64,000 nt of DNA from Chryseobacterium sp. FP211-J200 (GCF_001643375.1 NZ_LSHB01000004.1:1-64000); one strand, 5' to 3'. Counted from the first letter of the stretch, positions 52,589 to 61,990 are shown. Notes: generated by a model from the letters alone, not told the origin. Translations and numbers: made by a program.

Positions 52589-54709
52589 CTATCTGAAGAT
52601 CTTCTTGATGATATTCCCGATTTCCACAAAATCATCATGGTTTCGGACGGACCGGATTTCTGTATTGTCATTATCCCTCTTGGAATATGGATAGATCAGC
52701 AGATAATTCTTGTTCGGAAGTTTTGTATTGAGGAAATCCGGAATGTATCGCATCCTAGGAAAGTAAGACCTCATGCCACGTTTGGCAAGGATCAGGATCA
52801 GTCCTTCGTTGTCCTTTATCTTTTCCGCTTTCTTCTCTGCATCTGCCCAAGCTTCCGTAACAATGAAATCTGCTTCGATATTCACTTTCTTGATGATTTT
52901 CTTCAAAATAGTAATGATATTTTCAGGCGCATAAAAACTGATCACGGCGCCAGAGTTTTTACCGATATTCCACACTCTTGCCAAGGAATGGAAGAATCCA
53001 GATTCCAGATGCGCATTCTCGGGAATCATCACCAGATAACGCTTAACAGTGGAAAGTGGTTGTGCAGCGTGATAAACAAAGATGTTGATGTCATCATTCT
53101 GCAAATAACCATTGTAAAGATTGTCAGCGAATGACGCGGAGAATCCTTTCTCATCTTCCAATCCAATGATCAGGTCGGTGATCTTCTGTTCTTTCACCAC
53201 ATTGTTGATTCCGTTGATCACGTCGTTGTCATAACGTGTTAGAGGCTTTAATTTCACGTCTGCTGCAGAAGCGGTGTTTACGGCATAATTCAAGATCTTC
53301 TCTGCATTTTTGATGGATGATTCATTTTTATCTTCATTAATGACATTCAGGCCGAACATATTTTCTGTGTTGGAATGATTTTTCACCAGCAATCCAAGGT
53401 TTACAGTCTTATCGACCATTCCTTCATAATTAAGGGTCAGAAGGATATTTTCCTGCTCGTGATTGTTTCCCGTGAGAGTATCTTCATTTTCTGCTTCCGC
53501 GATTTTCTCCGCACTTGCCATTGAGATGAAGGATGAAATGGTACACGAAATCAATATTAGTAAAATACTACCGTTCAAAACGTGTTCGTTCAATAGTCTT
53601 ACCGGTTCTCCAGATTCGCTTTCGGAAAGGATGATGTTGTAACCAACCATTACCGCGGCTAGTGTGGCTGCGGCTGACGCAGAACTCAATCCAAAGATCA
53701 ATTTTCCCTCTTGCTTCGTCAGTCGGAAAGTTTTTTGAGTAAGGACGGCCGCCACATATTTTCCTAAGATGGAAGCCACCAGCATGACAGAAGCCACCTG
53801 AATGGTTTCCCAACTTTTGAAGAACACTTTGAAGTCGATCAACATCCCAACACTTATCAAAAAGAAAGGAATGAAGATCGCATTGCCAACAAATTCCACG
53901 CGATTCATCAATGAGGAAGTGTGCGGAATCAATCTATTCAAAGCCAATCCTGCCAAGAACGCGCCGATGATAGCTTCAACACCTGCTAATTCTGCCAAGA
54001 GCGCCGCCAAGTAGATCATTACCAATACAAAAATGTACTGCGAGATCTTATCGTCAACTTTCTTGAAAAACCATCGTCCGATGATTGGGAATACTAATAA
54101 AACCACCAATCCGAAAGCCAGGACAGAAGCGGAAAGCTTGATCCAAAACTCACTACCCACTTCTCCCTGCGACATCCCCACGACAACCGCCAAAACCAAT
54201 AACGCAAGAACGTCGGTAATCATAGTTCCACCAACAGTGATGTTCACGGCCAGATTCTTCGCAACGCCCAATTTGCTGACCAAAGGATAAGCGATCAAAG
54301 TATGTGACGAAAAAAGACTGGCAAAAAGAACCGAGGTCAAAAATGAAAATCCTAAAAGGTAGTAGGATCCTACAAACCCTAATACAAATGGAACAATGAA
54401 GGTATAAAGTCCAAAAGTCAAGCTTTTCCATTTGTTCTTTTTGAAATCGCCCATATCGATTTCCAGACCGGCGAGAAACATAATGTAGAGTAATCCCGTA
54501 GTTCCGGTCACGACAATGCTGCTGTCTCGCGAGAGAACATTAAAACCATTTGGTCCAATGATGGCACCAGCGATGATGAGTCCCAAAAGATGTGGAACTT
54601 TGATCTTGTTGAGTAATAATGGCGCACTGAGAATGATGATGAGAACCACCAAAAATTTCAGAACAGGATCTTCCAACGGAAGACTGAGGTTGTGAATACT
54701 TAAAAGCAT
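52589..54709 (-). CDS. Cation:proton antiporter (KefB/CPA2 family)
   Basis: A 706-residue inner-membrane transporter: about 12-13 membrane helices (residues 1-400) of the Na+/H+ exchanger fold, with SLFSSHTLIAYPLVSKLGV and GAFLAGLALN. A C-terminal cytoplasmic region of about 290 residues looks like one or two universal-stress-type domains. It should exchange Na+ or K+ for protons. There is no TrkA-N domain, unlike classic KefB. It is preceded on the minus strand by a lipoprotein gene. Confidence 0.92.
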   Translation of the reverse strand: MLLSIHNLSLPLEDPVLKFLVVLIIILSAPLLLNKIKVPHLLGLIIAGAIIGPNGFNVLSRDSSIVVTGTTGLLYIMFLAGLEIDMGDFKKNKWKSLTFGLYTFIVPFVLGFVGSYYLLGFSFLTSVLFASLFSSHTLIAYPLVSKLGVAKNLAVNITVGGTMITDVLALLVLAVVVGMSQGEVGSEFWIKLSASVLAFGLVVLLVFPIIGRWFFKKVDDKISQYIFVLVMIYLAALLAELAGVEAIIGAFLAGLALNRLIPHTSSLMNRVEFVGNAIFIPFFLISVGMLIDFKVFFKSWETIQVASVMLVASILGKYVAAVLTQKTFRLTKQEGKLIFGLSSASAAATLAAVMVGYNIILSESESGEPVRLLNEHVLNGSILLILISCTISSFISMASAEKIAEAENEDTLTGNNHEQENILLTLNYEGMVDKTVNLGLLVKNHSNTENMFGLNVINEDKNESSIKNAEKILNYAVNTASAADVKLKPLTRYDNDVINGINNVVKEQKITDLIIGLEDEKGFSASFADNLYNGYLQNDDINIFVYHAAQPLSTVKRYLVMIPENAHLESGFFHSLARVWNIGKNSGAVISFYAPENIITILKKIIKKVNIEADFIVTEAWADAEKKAEKIKDNEGLILILAKRGMRSYFPRMRYIPDFLNTKLPNKNYLLIYPYSKRDNDNTEIRSVRNHDDFVEIGNIIKKIFR

Positions 54710-54720
54710 TTGTGTATTTT

Positions 54721-55293
54721 TTATTTTGAAGGACGTACCAATTCTACAGAAAATACGGCAGAACAGTTGTTGTTGACCGTGATTCTTCTTTTTCCTCGGA
54801 TCTTTTCGGGTGAGATCTCATTGAGTAGAATATTCATATCCACAAGTTTGGTAGCGGTAGAATCAGTTTTGAAGTTGAGTTTGATCTCGTTATTTTCCAA
54901 TTTTCCAGCGTAAGTTCGCACCAGATTGTTGTTGCTGTAGACATTGACGGATGTTTGAAGAGAATCATTGACAAATTCCCAAACGTCAGTTCTTTGGTCG
55001 CCGATCACATAGTCGGAGCAAGTGGATTCTGTGCAGATCACTTTTCCGTTCCATTTTCCCAGGATCTCTGTAGGCCACGTGGGAACAATGACAGAGTCGC
55101 TTTTTTTGGTGTATAAACTGTCTCTCATCTTCAGCAGTGCTTCGAACTCTGCTTCCTTTTGAGCGAAGATATTTTCTTTTTCTGATAATGATCTTTCCCT
55201 GGCGTCCAATTGTTTTTCCCGCTCGTTCTCTTTGCAGGAAAAAACAAAAATGGACAGACCGGATAATAATAGAAACTTCACAATTCTCTGCAT
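54721..55293 (-). CDS. Coiled-coil lipoprotein of unknown function
   Basis: A 190-residue lipoprotein with lipobox FVFSC (Cys20). A charged coiled coil follows (residues about 22-62, rich in Glu, Lys and Arg), then a beta-rich C-terminal domain starting near WPTEILGKWNGKVICTEST. I do not recognise the family. It lies 12 nt upstream of the antiporter gene on the same strand, so the two may be one transcript. Confidence 0.8.
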   Translation of the reverse strand: MQRIVKFLLLSGLSIFVFSCKENEREKQLDARERSLSEKENIFAQKEAEFEALLKMRDSLYTKKSDSVIVPTWPTEILGKWNGKVICTESTCSDYVIGDQRTDVWEFVNDSLQTSVNVYSNNNLVRTYAGKLENNEIKLNFKTDSTATKLVDMNILLNEISPEKIRGKRRITVNNNCSAVFSVELVRPSK

Positions 55294-55406
55294 AAACTGG
55301 ATTTTTTAAGATTTCAAGATAGCAAAAAAATAATAAAGCTTGTTCTGTGACAAATTAGGTCTTTAACCTTAAGTCGAAAAAGCAACGTGTTTTGATGCTT
55401 TGAAAA

Positions 55407-55680
55407 TTAATATCCAGGCAGTTTCACCAATCGCACAATTTGGTAAACGGCATGGTTTTTCAGAGACAAAGAACGGATGATCTCCGGACTCGCTTGCAGA
55501 TGCGCTTCGCAGAGATAACCAAATTCCAGTTCTTTGATGACTTTGCAATGTTCAGCGATTATTTTTTTTCAGTTTTTTGTCTGCTTTGTAAAGTTCCACA
55601 TAAACCAGATATTTGCTGTCGGAATATTCTCTCGGCGTTCCAATGTCTTTGATGTATTTTTCCAGATCTTTCTTTCCCAT
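55407..55680 (-). pseudogene. Small gene interrupted by a frameshift at an 8-base homopolymer
   Basis: Read on the minus strand, ATG at 55680 opens MGKKDLEKYIKDIGTPREYS and runs to KKLKK at a run of eight A (T8 on the plus strand, 55562-55569), where this frame stops after NNR. With seven A the frame continues as KIIAEHCKVIKELEFGYLCE through to VRLVKLPGY and a stop at 55407, giving 90 residues in all. Both halves look like one small alpha-helical protein. Either the gene is broken, the extra base is a sequencing error, or expression uses slippage. The family is not recognised. Confidence 0.7.
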
Positions 55681-55700
55681 TTTGATTGATTTTAAAATCA

Positions 55701-56306
55701 TTATTTCTTCTCAAATTTATTATTAATGGCAATCAGCGCGGATCCGCTTGCTAAAAATACCAGAAGCATTATTAAAACATTAATGCTGACCTGTCCGTAG
55801 CCAAGTTTTGAAGCGTTCAGAAAAGGGTAGGGATACCAATTGACAATCGGTCCGCGAATCAATGAATAAATCAAATAAGCGAGCGGAAAGATCAACCAAT
55901 AAAAACCGTTTTTCCAGTTCAGTTTTCCTTTGACCACAAAAAATAGCCAGTACAGAATATATGAAATTGGAATGACGACGTGAAGCATGTTATCCAAAAA
56001 TAATTGCCAGCCAATTGGTTTCCAGATGCCACGCAAAACCGTATTGTAAACGACAAAGACGATGAAGATATACAAAGCAATCGCCGTTCTGACGGATAGT
56101 TTTGAACAGAAGATTCCCAGTTTAGTCCTCGCGAAAAAAGTAGAAAATGTGAGGCTTAGCGCAATCAAAGAGTTGCAGAGGATCGTAAAGTAACTGATCA
56201 CATTAATGAAGCTATCAGTAGAAATATAGAACTGCAGAATGACGCAAAACCAAGTGGTAACAGCTAATGCAGAAGCAAAGATAAACTTAAGATTTGGTGG
56301 GTTCAT
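55701..56306 (-). CDS. Pr6Pr family membrane protein
   Basis: A 201-residue integral membrane protein with six hydrophobic segments and the Pr6Pr layout: FYISTDSFINVISYFTILCN, then LLDNMLHVVIPISYILYWLF-like segments and LIRGPIVNWYPYPFLN. Its function is unknown. It lies 20 nt upstream of the interrupted small gene on the same strand. Confidence 0.87.
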   Translation of the reverse strand: MNPPNLKFIFASALAVTTWFCVILQFYISTDSFINVISYFTILCNSLIALSLTFSTFFARTKLGIFCSKLSVRTAIALYIFIVFVVYNTVLRGIWKPIGWQLFLDNMLHVVIPISYILYWLFFVVKGKLNWKNGFYWLIFPLAYLIYSLIRGPIVNWYPYPFLNASKLGYGQVSINVLIMLLVFLASGSALIAINNKFEKK

Positions 56307-56467
56307 TTCTTTTCTGTTAACAGACTGGAAGTTATCATTTTTTTTGTCAAAAGGAGAAGTTCTACAGTCAACTTTCTATTTTGTTTTTTTTTGTTATTTT
56401 AATGATTCAATTTCAGCTGCTATTTAAAATTTGAAAGATTTAATCATCGTTTTTTACATAAAATTTT

Positions 56468-56475
56468 TACATTTG
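56468..56475 (+). promoter_or_regulatory. Promoter -7 box for ddl
   Basis: TACATTTG, 19 nt before the ATG at 56495. Confidence 0.5.
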
Positions 56476-56494
56476 TTTCCAAGATAATTTTAGA

Positions 56495-57478
56495 ATGAGC
56501 AAAAAAAACATAGCCGTCGTAATGGGCGGATATTCTGATGAATACAAAGTTTCCCTGAAAAGTGGACAGTTGATCTTCGATTCTTTGGATCGGGAAATTT
56601 ACAATGTTTATAAAGTGGTCATTCTAAAGGATGAATGGTATTTTCTAGACGAAAACGACAATAAAAAACCCATCAACAAAGCTGATTTTTCTGCCGACCT
56701 TGGAAACGGGGAAAGTTTGAAATTCGATGCTTGTTTCAATATTATCCACGGAACGCCTGGCGAGAACGGAATACTGCAAGCTTATTGGGACGCCGTTGGA
56801 CAAAAATATACAGGTTGTGACTTTTACCAAAGCGCATTGACCTTCAATAAAAAAGATACTTTGGCGGTTCTTTCAAAATACGGAATTCCATCAGCGAAAA
56901 GTATTTGCCTAAGAAAAGGTGAAGATATCTCTGATGACAAAATCGTAGAAGAGCTTGGATTACCGCTTTTCGTAAAGCCAAATCAAAGTGGTTCTTCTCT
57001 CGGAATTTCTAAAGTGAAAGAAAAAAGCGAACTGAAAACTGCACTTGAAATTGCTTACAAAGAAGACGACGAGATCCTTATCGAAAGCGCCTTGAACGGA
57101 ACTGAAGTTTCTGTGGGGGTTTTGGATTACAAAGGTGAAGTCATCGTTCTTGGGATCACGGAGATCATTCCTGACAAAGAGTTCTTTGATTACGAGGCCA
57201 AATACGAAGGTGCTTCACAGGAGATAACGCCTGCAAGAATTGATGAAGAAACGACAAAAAAAGTCGAAGAAATATCAATTAAGGCATATAAATCACTTGG
57301 AATGAGTGGGTTTTCGAGGTCAGAATTCATTATTGTGGACGGAATACCTTATCTTTTGGAAATGAATACCAATCCTGGGTTTTCTCCGGCAAGTATTCTA
57401 CCGCAACAGGCGAAGATCTACGGAATTTCCATCAAAGACCTTTGTGGAAGCGAAGTTGAGAAAGCATTGAAAAAATAA
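56495..57478 (+). CDS. ddl: D-alanine--D-alanine ligase
   Basis: A 327-residue ATP-grasp enzyme that joins two D-alanines for the peptidoglycan stem peptide. The N-terminal VMGGYSDEYKVSLKSG, ATP-binding PLFVKPNQSGSSLGISKV, and C-terminal EMNTNPGFSPASILPQQA blocks are present. The length is normal. It is followed by a terminator and coaD. Confidence 0.96.
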   Translation: MSKKNIAVVMGGYSDEYKVSLKSGQLIFDSLDREIYNVYKVVILKDEWYFLDENDNKKPINKADFSADLGNGESLKFDACFNIIHGTPGENGILQAYWDAVGQKYTGCDFYQSALTFNKKDTLAVLSKYGIPSAKSICLRKGEDISDDKIVEELGLPLFVKPNQSGSSLGISKVKEKSELKTALEIAYKEDDEILIESALNGTEVSVGVLDYKGEVIVLGITEIIPDKEFFDYEAKYEGASQEITPARIDEETTKKVEEISIKAYKSLGMSGFSRSEFIIVDGIPYLLEMNTNPGFSPASILPQQAKIYGISIKDLCGSEVEKALKK

Positions 57479-57488
57479 TATTAATTTA

Positions 57489-57518
57489 GCCAAAGAAAAG
57501 TCTTTGGCTTATTTTTTT
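57489..57518 (+). terminator. Terminator of ddl
   Basis: GCCAAAGA/TCTTTGGC with a 4-nt loop, then TTATTTTTTT. Confidence 0.85.
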
Positions 57519-57531
57519 AAATCTGAAATAA

Positions 57532-58005
57532 ATGAAAATCGCAGTTTTCCCCGGATCGTTCGATCCTATCACACTTGGACATTACGATATTGTAGAGCGC
57601 GCCGTTCCGCTGTTTGACAAGATCATCATCGCCATTGGAAAGAATTCTCAAAAAAAATATATGTTCTCGCTGGAGCAACGTAAAGAGTTCATTAGAAAAT
57701 CTTTCGCAAACTTCCCCAATGTAGAAGTGGATGATTTTGAAGGATTGACGATCGATTATTGTAAAAGTAAAAATGTGAATTTCATCTTGAGAGGCTTACG
57801 CAATCCAGCTGACTTCGAATTCGAAAAATCCATTGCACAAACCAACCGGGCTTTGACACGAGAAAACACGATCGAGACCATTTTTCTGTTGACGTCGTCC
57901 GGGAAATCCTACATCAGCAGCAGCATTGTGAGAGAGATCATCTCTTTCGGTGGTAATTATGAGATTATGGTCCCCGATGCGGTGAGAGTGGAGAAGAAGC
58001 AATAA
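57532..58005 (+). CDS. coaD: Phosphopantetheine adenylyltransferase
   Basis: A 157-residue enzyme of coenzyme A synthesis, making dephospho-CoA from 4'-phosphopantetheine and ATP. It has the nucleotidyltransferase GSFDPITLGHYDIVERA motif and the C-terminal SYISSSIVREI. The length is standard. A promoter box was not found between the ddl terminator and its ATG, so some read-through from ddl is likely. Confidence 0.96.
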   Translation: MKIAVFPGSFDPITLGHYDIVERAVPLFDKIIIAIGKNSQKKYMFSLEQRKEFIRKSFANFPNVEVDDFEGLTIDYCKSKNVNFILRGLRNPADFEFEKSIAQTNRALTRENTIETIFLLTSSGKSYISSSIVREIISFGGNYEIMVPDAVRVEKKQ

Positions 58006-58009
58006 AATA

Positions 58010-58043
58010 AAATCCTGAATATTGAAATTCAGGATTTTTTATT
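58010..58043 (+). terminator. Terminator of coaD
   Basis: AATCCTGAAT/ATTCAGGATT stem (58011-58020, 58027-58036) and T run. Confidence 0.88.
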
Positions 58044-58047
58044 TAAA

Positions 58048-58305
58048 TTAATTTTCCAGATAGTCGATTGCAAATTGCAACCGATCTTCCACTGATTGAT
58101 CCAAATAAATATCAGGCTCAATTCTGATGTTATCAATTGGATATTCTGGCAAACGCATCACTTTGTAAGTTGGCAATAGAAGCTGGTATTCCTGGCATCC
58201 AAAATCCGTGTAGATCGCATTCCCATAGTCCAATGCGCCGTAACTTGGGATTCCCATTAGTTTTACTTTCTTGCTTTGTTTGACAATGTAAAAACATTTG
58301 TTGAT
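58048..58305 (-). pseudogene. 3' remnant of an S41-family (tail-specific protease) gene
   Basis: On the minus strand the open frame from 58305 to the stop at 58048 reads from VKQSKKVKLMGIPSYGALDY through YQLLLPTYKVMRLPEYPIDN to DIYLDQSVEDRLQFAIDYLE. This looks like the C-terminus of S41/TSPc peptidases, which are several hundred residues long; the PDZ and catalytic parts are missing. A stop at 58306-58308 ends the frame on the upstream side, and the tRNA terminator follows directly. The gene is therefore truncated, probably by a rearrangement next to the tRNA-Phe genes. Confidence 0.7.
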
Positions 58306-58319
58306 TCAAATGCATAAAC

Positions 58320-58351
58320 AAAAAAACCGCCTAAAAATTAGGCGGTTTTAA
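58320..58351 (-). terminator. Terminator of the tRNA-Phe transcript
   Basis: ACCGCCTAA/TTAGGCGGT hairpin; on the minus strand it is followed by a T run. Confidence 0.85.
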
Positions 58352-58352
58352 G

Positions 58353-58425
58353 TGGTTTCTCCAGGGATCGAACCAGGGACACATGGATTTTCAATCCATT
58401 GCTCTACCAACTGAGCTAAGAAACC
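58353..58425 (-). tRNA. tRNA-Phe (GAA)
   Basis: A 73-nt cloverleaf on the minus strand. The acceptor arm is GGTTTCT with discriminator A, the D loop AGCTCAGTTGGTAGAGC, the anticodon loop TTGAAAA with anticodon GAA, and the T arm GGTTCGATCC. CCA is not encoded. It is identical to the second copy 69 nt away. Confidence 0.97.
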
Positions 58426-58494
58426 ATTGTTTTTTTTGAGCAATGAACTCATTTATTAGTTTCAAATGTTAATTATAAAATAAACATTCTATTG

Positions 58495-58567
58495 TGGTTT
58501 CTCCAGGGATCGAACCAGGGACACATGGATTTTCAATCCATTGCTCTACCAACTGAGCTAAGAAACC
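58495..58567 (-). tRNA. tRNA-Phe (GAA), second identical copy
   Basis: The sequence is the same 73 nt as at 58353-58425, including anticodon GAA and no encoded CCA. The two form a tandem pair ending at the hairpin terminator at 58320-58351. Confidence 0.97.
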
Positions 58568-58661
58568 ATCACTCGCATTGTTATTTTGAGTGGTGCAAAA
58601 ATATAGCCTTTATCCTTACGATGCAAATTATATTGGAAATTAGTCAATATTTATACAAAAA

Positions 58662-60506
58662 TCATTGATTTTCAGACGATTTTTTTTCAGTTTGGGATTT
58701 GAAAAAGTCACTCAATTCTTCCAAAACAGGTTTTATCGTATCTTCCGGAAGATCACTGATCCGGATGTACATCAATCCATCAATGGCGTCGTTGAAGTTT
58801 GGATCCACGTTGAAGGCGATCATTTTCGCATTTTGCTTGATATATTTCTTGATCAAAACCGGCAATCTAAGCTCTGGTTCCAGATCGTCTATGATCTTAT
58901 CCAATTTGTTGAGGTCGGCATCAATATCTTCGAAGAACAACGCTTTATCGCGCTCTTTCATCACCACCTTGAATTCATTCTTTGGATGGATATATTGCGC
59001 AACAGCGGAATCGTAATAATGAGAACGCATAAACTCGATCATCAATGATTTTGAGAATTCAGAAAACTTGTTGCTGATACTCACGCCACCCATCAGGAAT
59101 TTGTGTTCCGGATTTCTAAGGCAGACATGGACAATGCCCCGCCAAAGCAAGAATAAAGGAAACGGTTTTTGTTGATACTCGATCGAGATATAGGCTCTTC
59201 CCATTTCTATTACCTTTCGGAAAAATGGTTGCAATTCCGGATCATATTCGAAGAGTGAACTGGTGTAAAATCCATCTATCCCGAACTTCTTCATCACTTC
59301 GGAGCCCAAAGCCATTCTGTAAGCGCCAACCAGCTTTTTATCAGCATTATCCCAAAGGAAAAGATGGTGATAATGGTTGTCGTACTCGTCCAGGTCAAAA
59401 GGGAGATTAGTCCCTTCGCCAATAGCACGGAAAGTCAATTCTCTTTGACGTCCGATCTCTCTCATGATAAAGGGGATTTCGCCCGATGTTGTAAAGAATA
59501 CATCGTAATCGCCGTGCGAGAAAAGTTTCTTGTTTTCTGTACTTTTAAGCGTATTGATTTCGTTCACGATATCTTCTGTTGGTGTTGCATCGATGATATT
59601 TTGAACGATATTATTTTGTTTCTGCAGCGGAAGCTTGAGTGCCATGTTCGGCAGTTTCAGTTTCTCGGTGATGCTTTTTCTCTTTTCATAGTAGGACTTC
59701 AGCATGTAGACCTTATTGTAAAGATAATCGCCAAGTTCTTCAATAGTTTCCTCCTCTGCCATCTGTTTCACGGAGATTGCTTTTCCGATCCTGATCCTGA
59801 TGGGTTTGTCTCTTTTGCGCATCATTTCTGTAGGTAGCATCAGTGTTTGCAGGTCAGGATGTAATTTGGAAACATTATAAAAGATCTTGCTGTTGGTCGC
59901 ATGGAAATACATAGGAACCACTGGTACTTTTGCTTTCTTGATAATTTTTAAAGCGGTTTTGCCCCATGGTCTGTCAAGGATCTCGCCGTATTCATTATTC
60001 TTATTGGAAACCTCGCCAGCGGGAAAAATTCCCAAACAACCACCTTCCGATAAATGTCTGAAAGTTTCTCTCATTCCCGATGAACTGCTGTATGCGTCTT
60101 TCCGCTCTTCAAATGGATTGACAGAGATCACAAAAGGTTCCATCGGTTTGATCTTGGATAGAAGGAAATTTCCCATCACTTTGAAATCCGGACGAACACT
60201 CAAAATGATCTTGCACATCAATATCCCATCCAATGCACCCAAAGGATGATTGGAAACAATGATAAAAGGTCCTGTTTTAGGGATCTTGGAAAGGTCTTCT
60301 GCAAAAACAATATAGCTGAGTTCTTGCGCCTTTACAAACTCATCAAAGAATTCCACACCTTTTGTGTGGATCAATTTGTTATAAAGTGCATTGACCTCAT
60401 TTATTTTGGTAAGATTCATAATAGCGGACGCAACGGGTCTCTTGAGAAAACCAATTTTATCGAGTCCGGCTGCTTTTATCAAGTCTTCTTTGGAAATTAA
60501 GCTCAT
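58662..60506 (-). CDS. olsF: Bifunctional acyltransferase, OlsF-like (ornithine lipid synthesis)
   Basis: A 614-residue two-domain protein. The N-terminal PlsC-type domain (about 70-270) has SNHPLGALDG (His87 to Asp93) and FPAGEVSNK. The C-terminal GNAT-like N-acyltransferase domain (about 310-570) has LTFRAIGEGTNLPFDLDEYD and EMGRAYISIEYQ. This order matches OlsF, which makes ornithine lipids by two acylations in bacteria such as Flavobacterium and Serratia. The His-Asp spacing of five residues is typical of this branch rather than the usual HX4D. The aspartate kinase start lies upstream. Confidence 0.87.
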   Translation of the reverse strand: MSLISKEDLIKAAGLDKIGFLKRPVASAIMNLTKINEVNALYNKLIHTKGVEFFDEFVKAQELSYIVFAEDLSKIPKTGPFIIVSNHPLGALDGILMCKIILSVRPDFKVMGNFLLSKIKPMEPFVISVNPFEERKDAYSSSSGMRETFRHLSEGGCLGIFPAGEVSNKNNEYGEILDRPWGKTALKIIKKAKVPVVPMYFHATNSKIFYNVSKLHPDLQTLMLPTEMMRKRDKPIRIRIGKAISVKQMAEEETIEELGDYLYNKVYMLKSYYEKRKSITEKLKLPNMALKLPLQKQNNIVQNIIDATPTEDIVNEINTLKSTENKKLFSHGDYDVFFTTSGEIPFIMREIGRQRELTFRAIGEGTNLPFDLDEYDNHYHHLFLWDNADKKLVGAYRMALGSEVMKKFGIDGFYTSSLFEYDPELQPFFRKVIEMGRAYISIEYQQKPFPLFLLWRGIVHVCLRNPEHKFLMGGVSISNKFSEFSKSLMIEFMRSHYYDSAVAQYIHPKNEFKVVMKERDKALFFEDIDADLNKLDKIIDDLEPELRLPVLIKKYIKQNAKMIAFNVDPNFNDAIDGLMYIRISDLPEDTIKPVLEELSDFFKSQTEKKSSENQ

Positions 60507-60513
60507 AGTGTTT

Positions 60514-61752
60514 TTACATGGTTACCATTTGGAAGGTTTTTTTGGAGATCTGCTCCAGAAGTACTTTTTTGTCTTTGTAGAATTTCTCTAACTTGTCCAA
60601 TTCCGCATTTCTAACGGTAAACAAGGATACATTTTTCGTCATTTGTGTGATGAAACTCTGCTGTAATTCCTCATTGAATTCATTCGCGGTTCCGAATTTA
60701 TCTTCCAAACATAAAGCTAATGAAATTGCTGAATTCTGCATCAAAGAAACTTTAATTTTATATTTTGCCAAAAGGGCGAAGATCAAACTCATGTGATCCT
60801 CGGCTATGAAAGAGAAATCGCGGGTTTCAACATTCAACAAAGTTTGATTTTCTTTCAGGATGTAACTTTCGATGGATTCATTTTCTGTGGAATTCCCAAC
60901 CTTGGTTCCCGGTTCTTTCGGCTCTACAAAGGATTTTACAAAAAATGGAATATTTTTCTGTTTCAATGGCTGCAAAGTTTTTGGGTGGATGACAGATGCA
61001 CCGTAATAAGCCATCTCGATTGCTTCTTCGTAGGAAATGAAGGACAACAATTCTACATTATCAAATTTCCTAGGATCACCGGTCATCACACCTGGAACGT
61101 CTTTCCAGATCGTCATTTCGTCAGCATTAAGGCAATAAGCGAAAATCGCTGCGGTGTAATCGGAACCTTCACGACCAAGAGTCACTGTAAAATTATTTGC
61201 TTCTGAACCGATAAATCCTTGAGTGACGTAACAATTGATTTTATCCAATTTGGAAATATTCTGTTCTGTTTCCTGCCAGTTGACGATTCCTTCTCTATAA
61301 TTGCTGTCGGTTTTGATGTAATCTCTTGCGTCCAACCAATGGTTAAAGAATTGAATTTCATTAAGATATTCGCTTAATATTTTAGAAGAGATCATCTCAC
61401 CACAACTTACAACCTGATCGTAAACGAAGTTGTAATTCGGAGATTTGTTTCTTCGCAAGAAAGAGTCGATGTCATCAAAAAATAATGAGATCTCTCCGAA
61501 AACCGGGTGGTTTTCTGAAAATAAACCTTTTGCAATGGCGATGTGGTCGTTCTTTATCAGTTCGATCTCCTTCTGGTAATCCTGTTTCTTGAAATAATAT
61601 TCGACCACCTTTTCCAAGGCATTCGTCGTTTTTCCCATTGCAGAAACTACCAACAGACATTTTTCAAACCCTTGAGTTTCCAGAACCAAGGCCACATTTT
61701 TCACACCTTCTGCATCTTTTACAGATGCACCACCAAATTTGTAGATTTTCAT
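60514..61752 (-). CDS. Aspartate kinase
   Basis: This 412-residue monofunctional enzyme phosphorylates aspartate at the start of lysine, threonine and methionine synthesis. The N-terminal kinase block is KFGGASVKDAEGVKNVA, with VTLGREGSDYTAAIFAYCL and the VPGVMTGDPRKF substrate loop, followed by two ACT-type regulatory domains (about 300-412). It is divergent to fbp across a 238-nt region and 7 nt upstream of olsF. Confidence 0.93.
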   Translation of the reverse strand: MKIYKFGGASVKDAEGVKNVALVLETQGFEKCLLVVSAMGKTTNALEKVVEYYFKKQDYQKEIELIKNDHIAIAKGLFSENHPVFGEISLFFDDIDSFLRRNKSPNYNFVYDQVVSCGEMISSKILSEYLNEIQFFNHWLDARDYIKTDSNYREGIVNWQETEQNISKLDKINCYVTQGFIGSEANNFTVTLGREGSDYTAAIFAYCLNADEMTIWKDVPGVMTGDPRKFDNVELLSFISYEEAIEMAYYGASVIHPKTLQPLKQKNIPFFVKSFVEPKEPGTKVGNSTENESIESYILKENQTLLNVETRDFSFIAEDHMSLIFALLAKYKIKVSLMQNSAISLALCLEDKFGTANEFNEELQQSFITQMTKNVSLFTVRNAELDKLEKFYKDKKVLLEQISKKTFQMVTM

Positions 61753-61990
61753 TAGATTTTTAAGACTTAAAGCAGTTGATTTTAATATGACAACATTGTT
61801 AATTTATTATTAACCCCCAAAAATATCAATAATGAACGAAATATGAAAATTGACATTGATTTTTTTAATGCCTCAGAATGAAACATTAAACCATATTAAT
61901 AAGAATATGATAAGTATCATCAATTAGTGATAAATTTTGTTTTATTTAATTAAAAAATATAATAGTTTTGTAAATCTGAAAATCAAAAAC
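61753..61990. other. Divergent spacer between aspartate kinase and fbp
   Basis: AT-rich, no gene. The fbp -7 box is at 61963-61970. A promoter for the aspartate kinase gene was not clearly located. Confidence 0.4.
61963..61970 (+). promoter_or_regulatory. Promoter -7 box for fbp
   Basis: TAGTTTTG matches TAnnTTTG; the ATG at 61991 lies 20 nt downstream. Confidence 0.5.

Noticed and set aside
52580-53134. Plus-strand 184-residue frame
   Set aside because: It lies wholly antisense to the antiporter gene apart from a few bases and has no family features or promoter.
55440-55652. Plus-strand 70-residue frame
   Set aside because: It is antisense to the frameshifted small gene, whose minus-strand reading makes better protein sequence.
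58133-58321. 62-residue minus-strand frame near the tRNA genes
   Set aside because: It overlaps the S41 remnant in another frame, and only the S41 frame gives recognisable sequence.
58665-60591. Several plus-strand frames of 60-157 residues
   Set aside because: All are antisense shadows of the OlsF-like gene with no recognisable domain or start signals.
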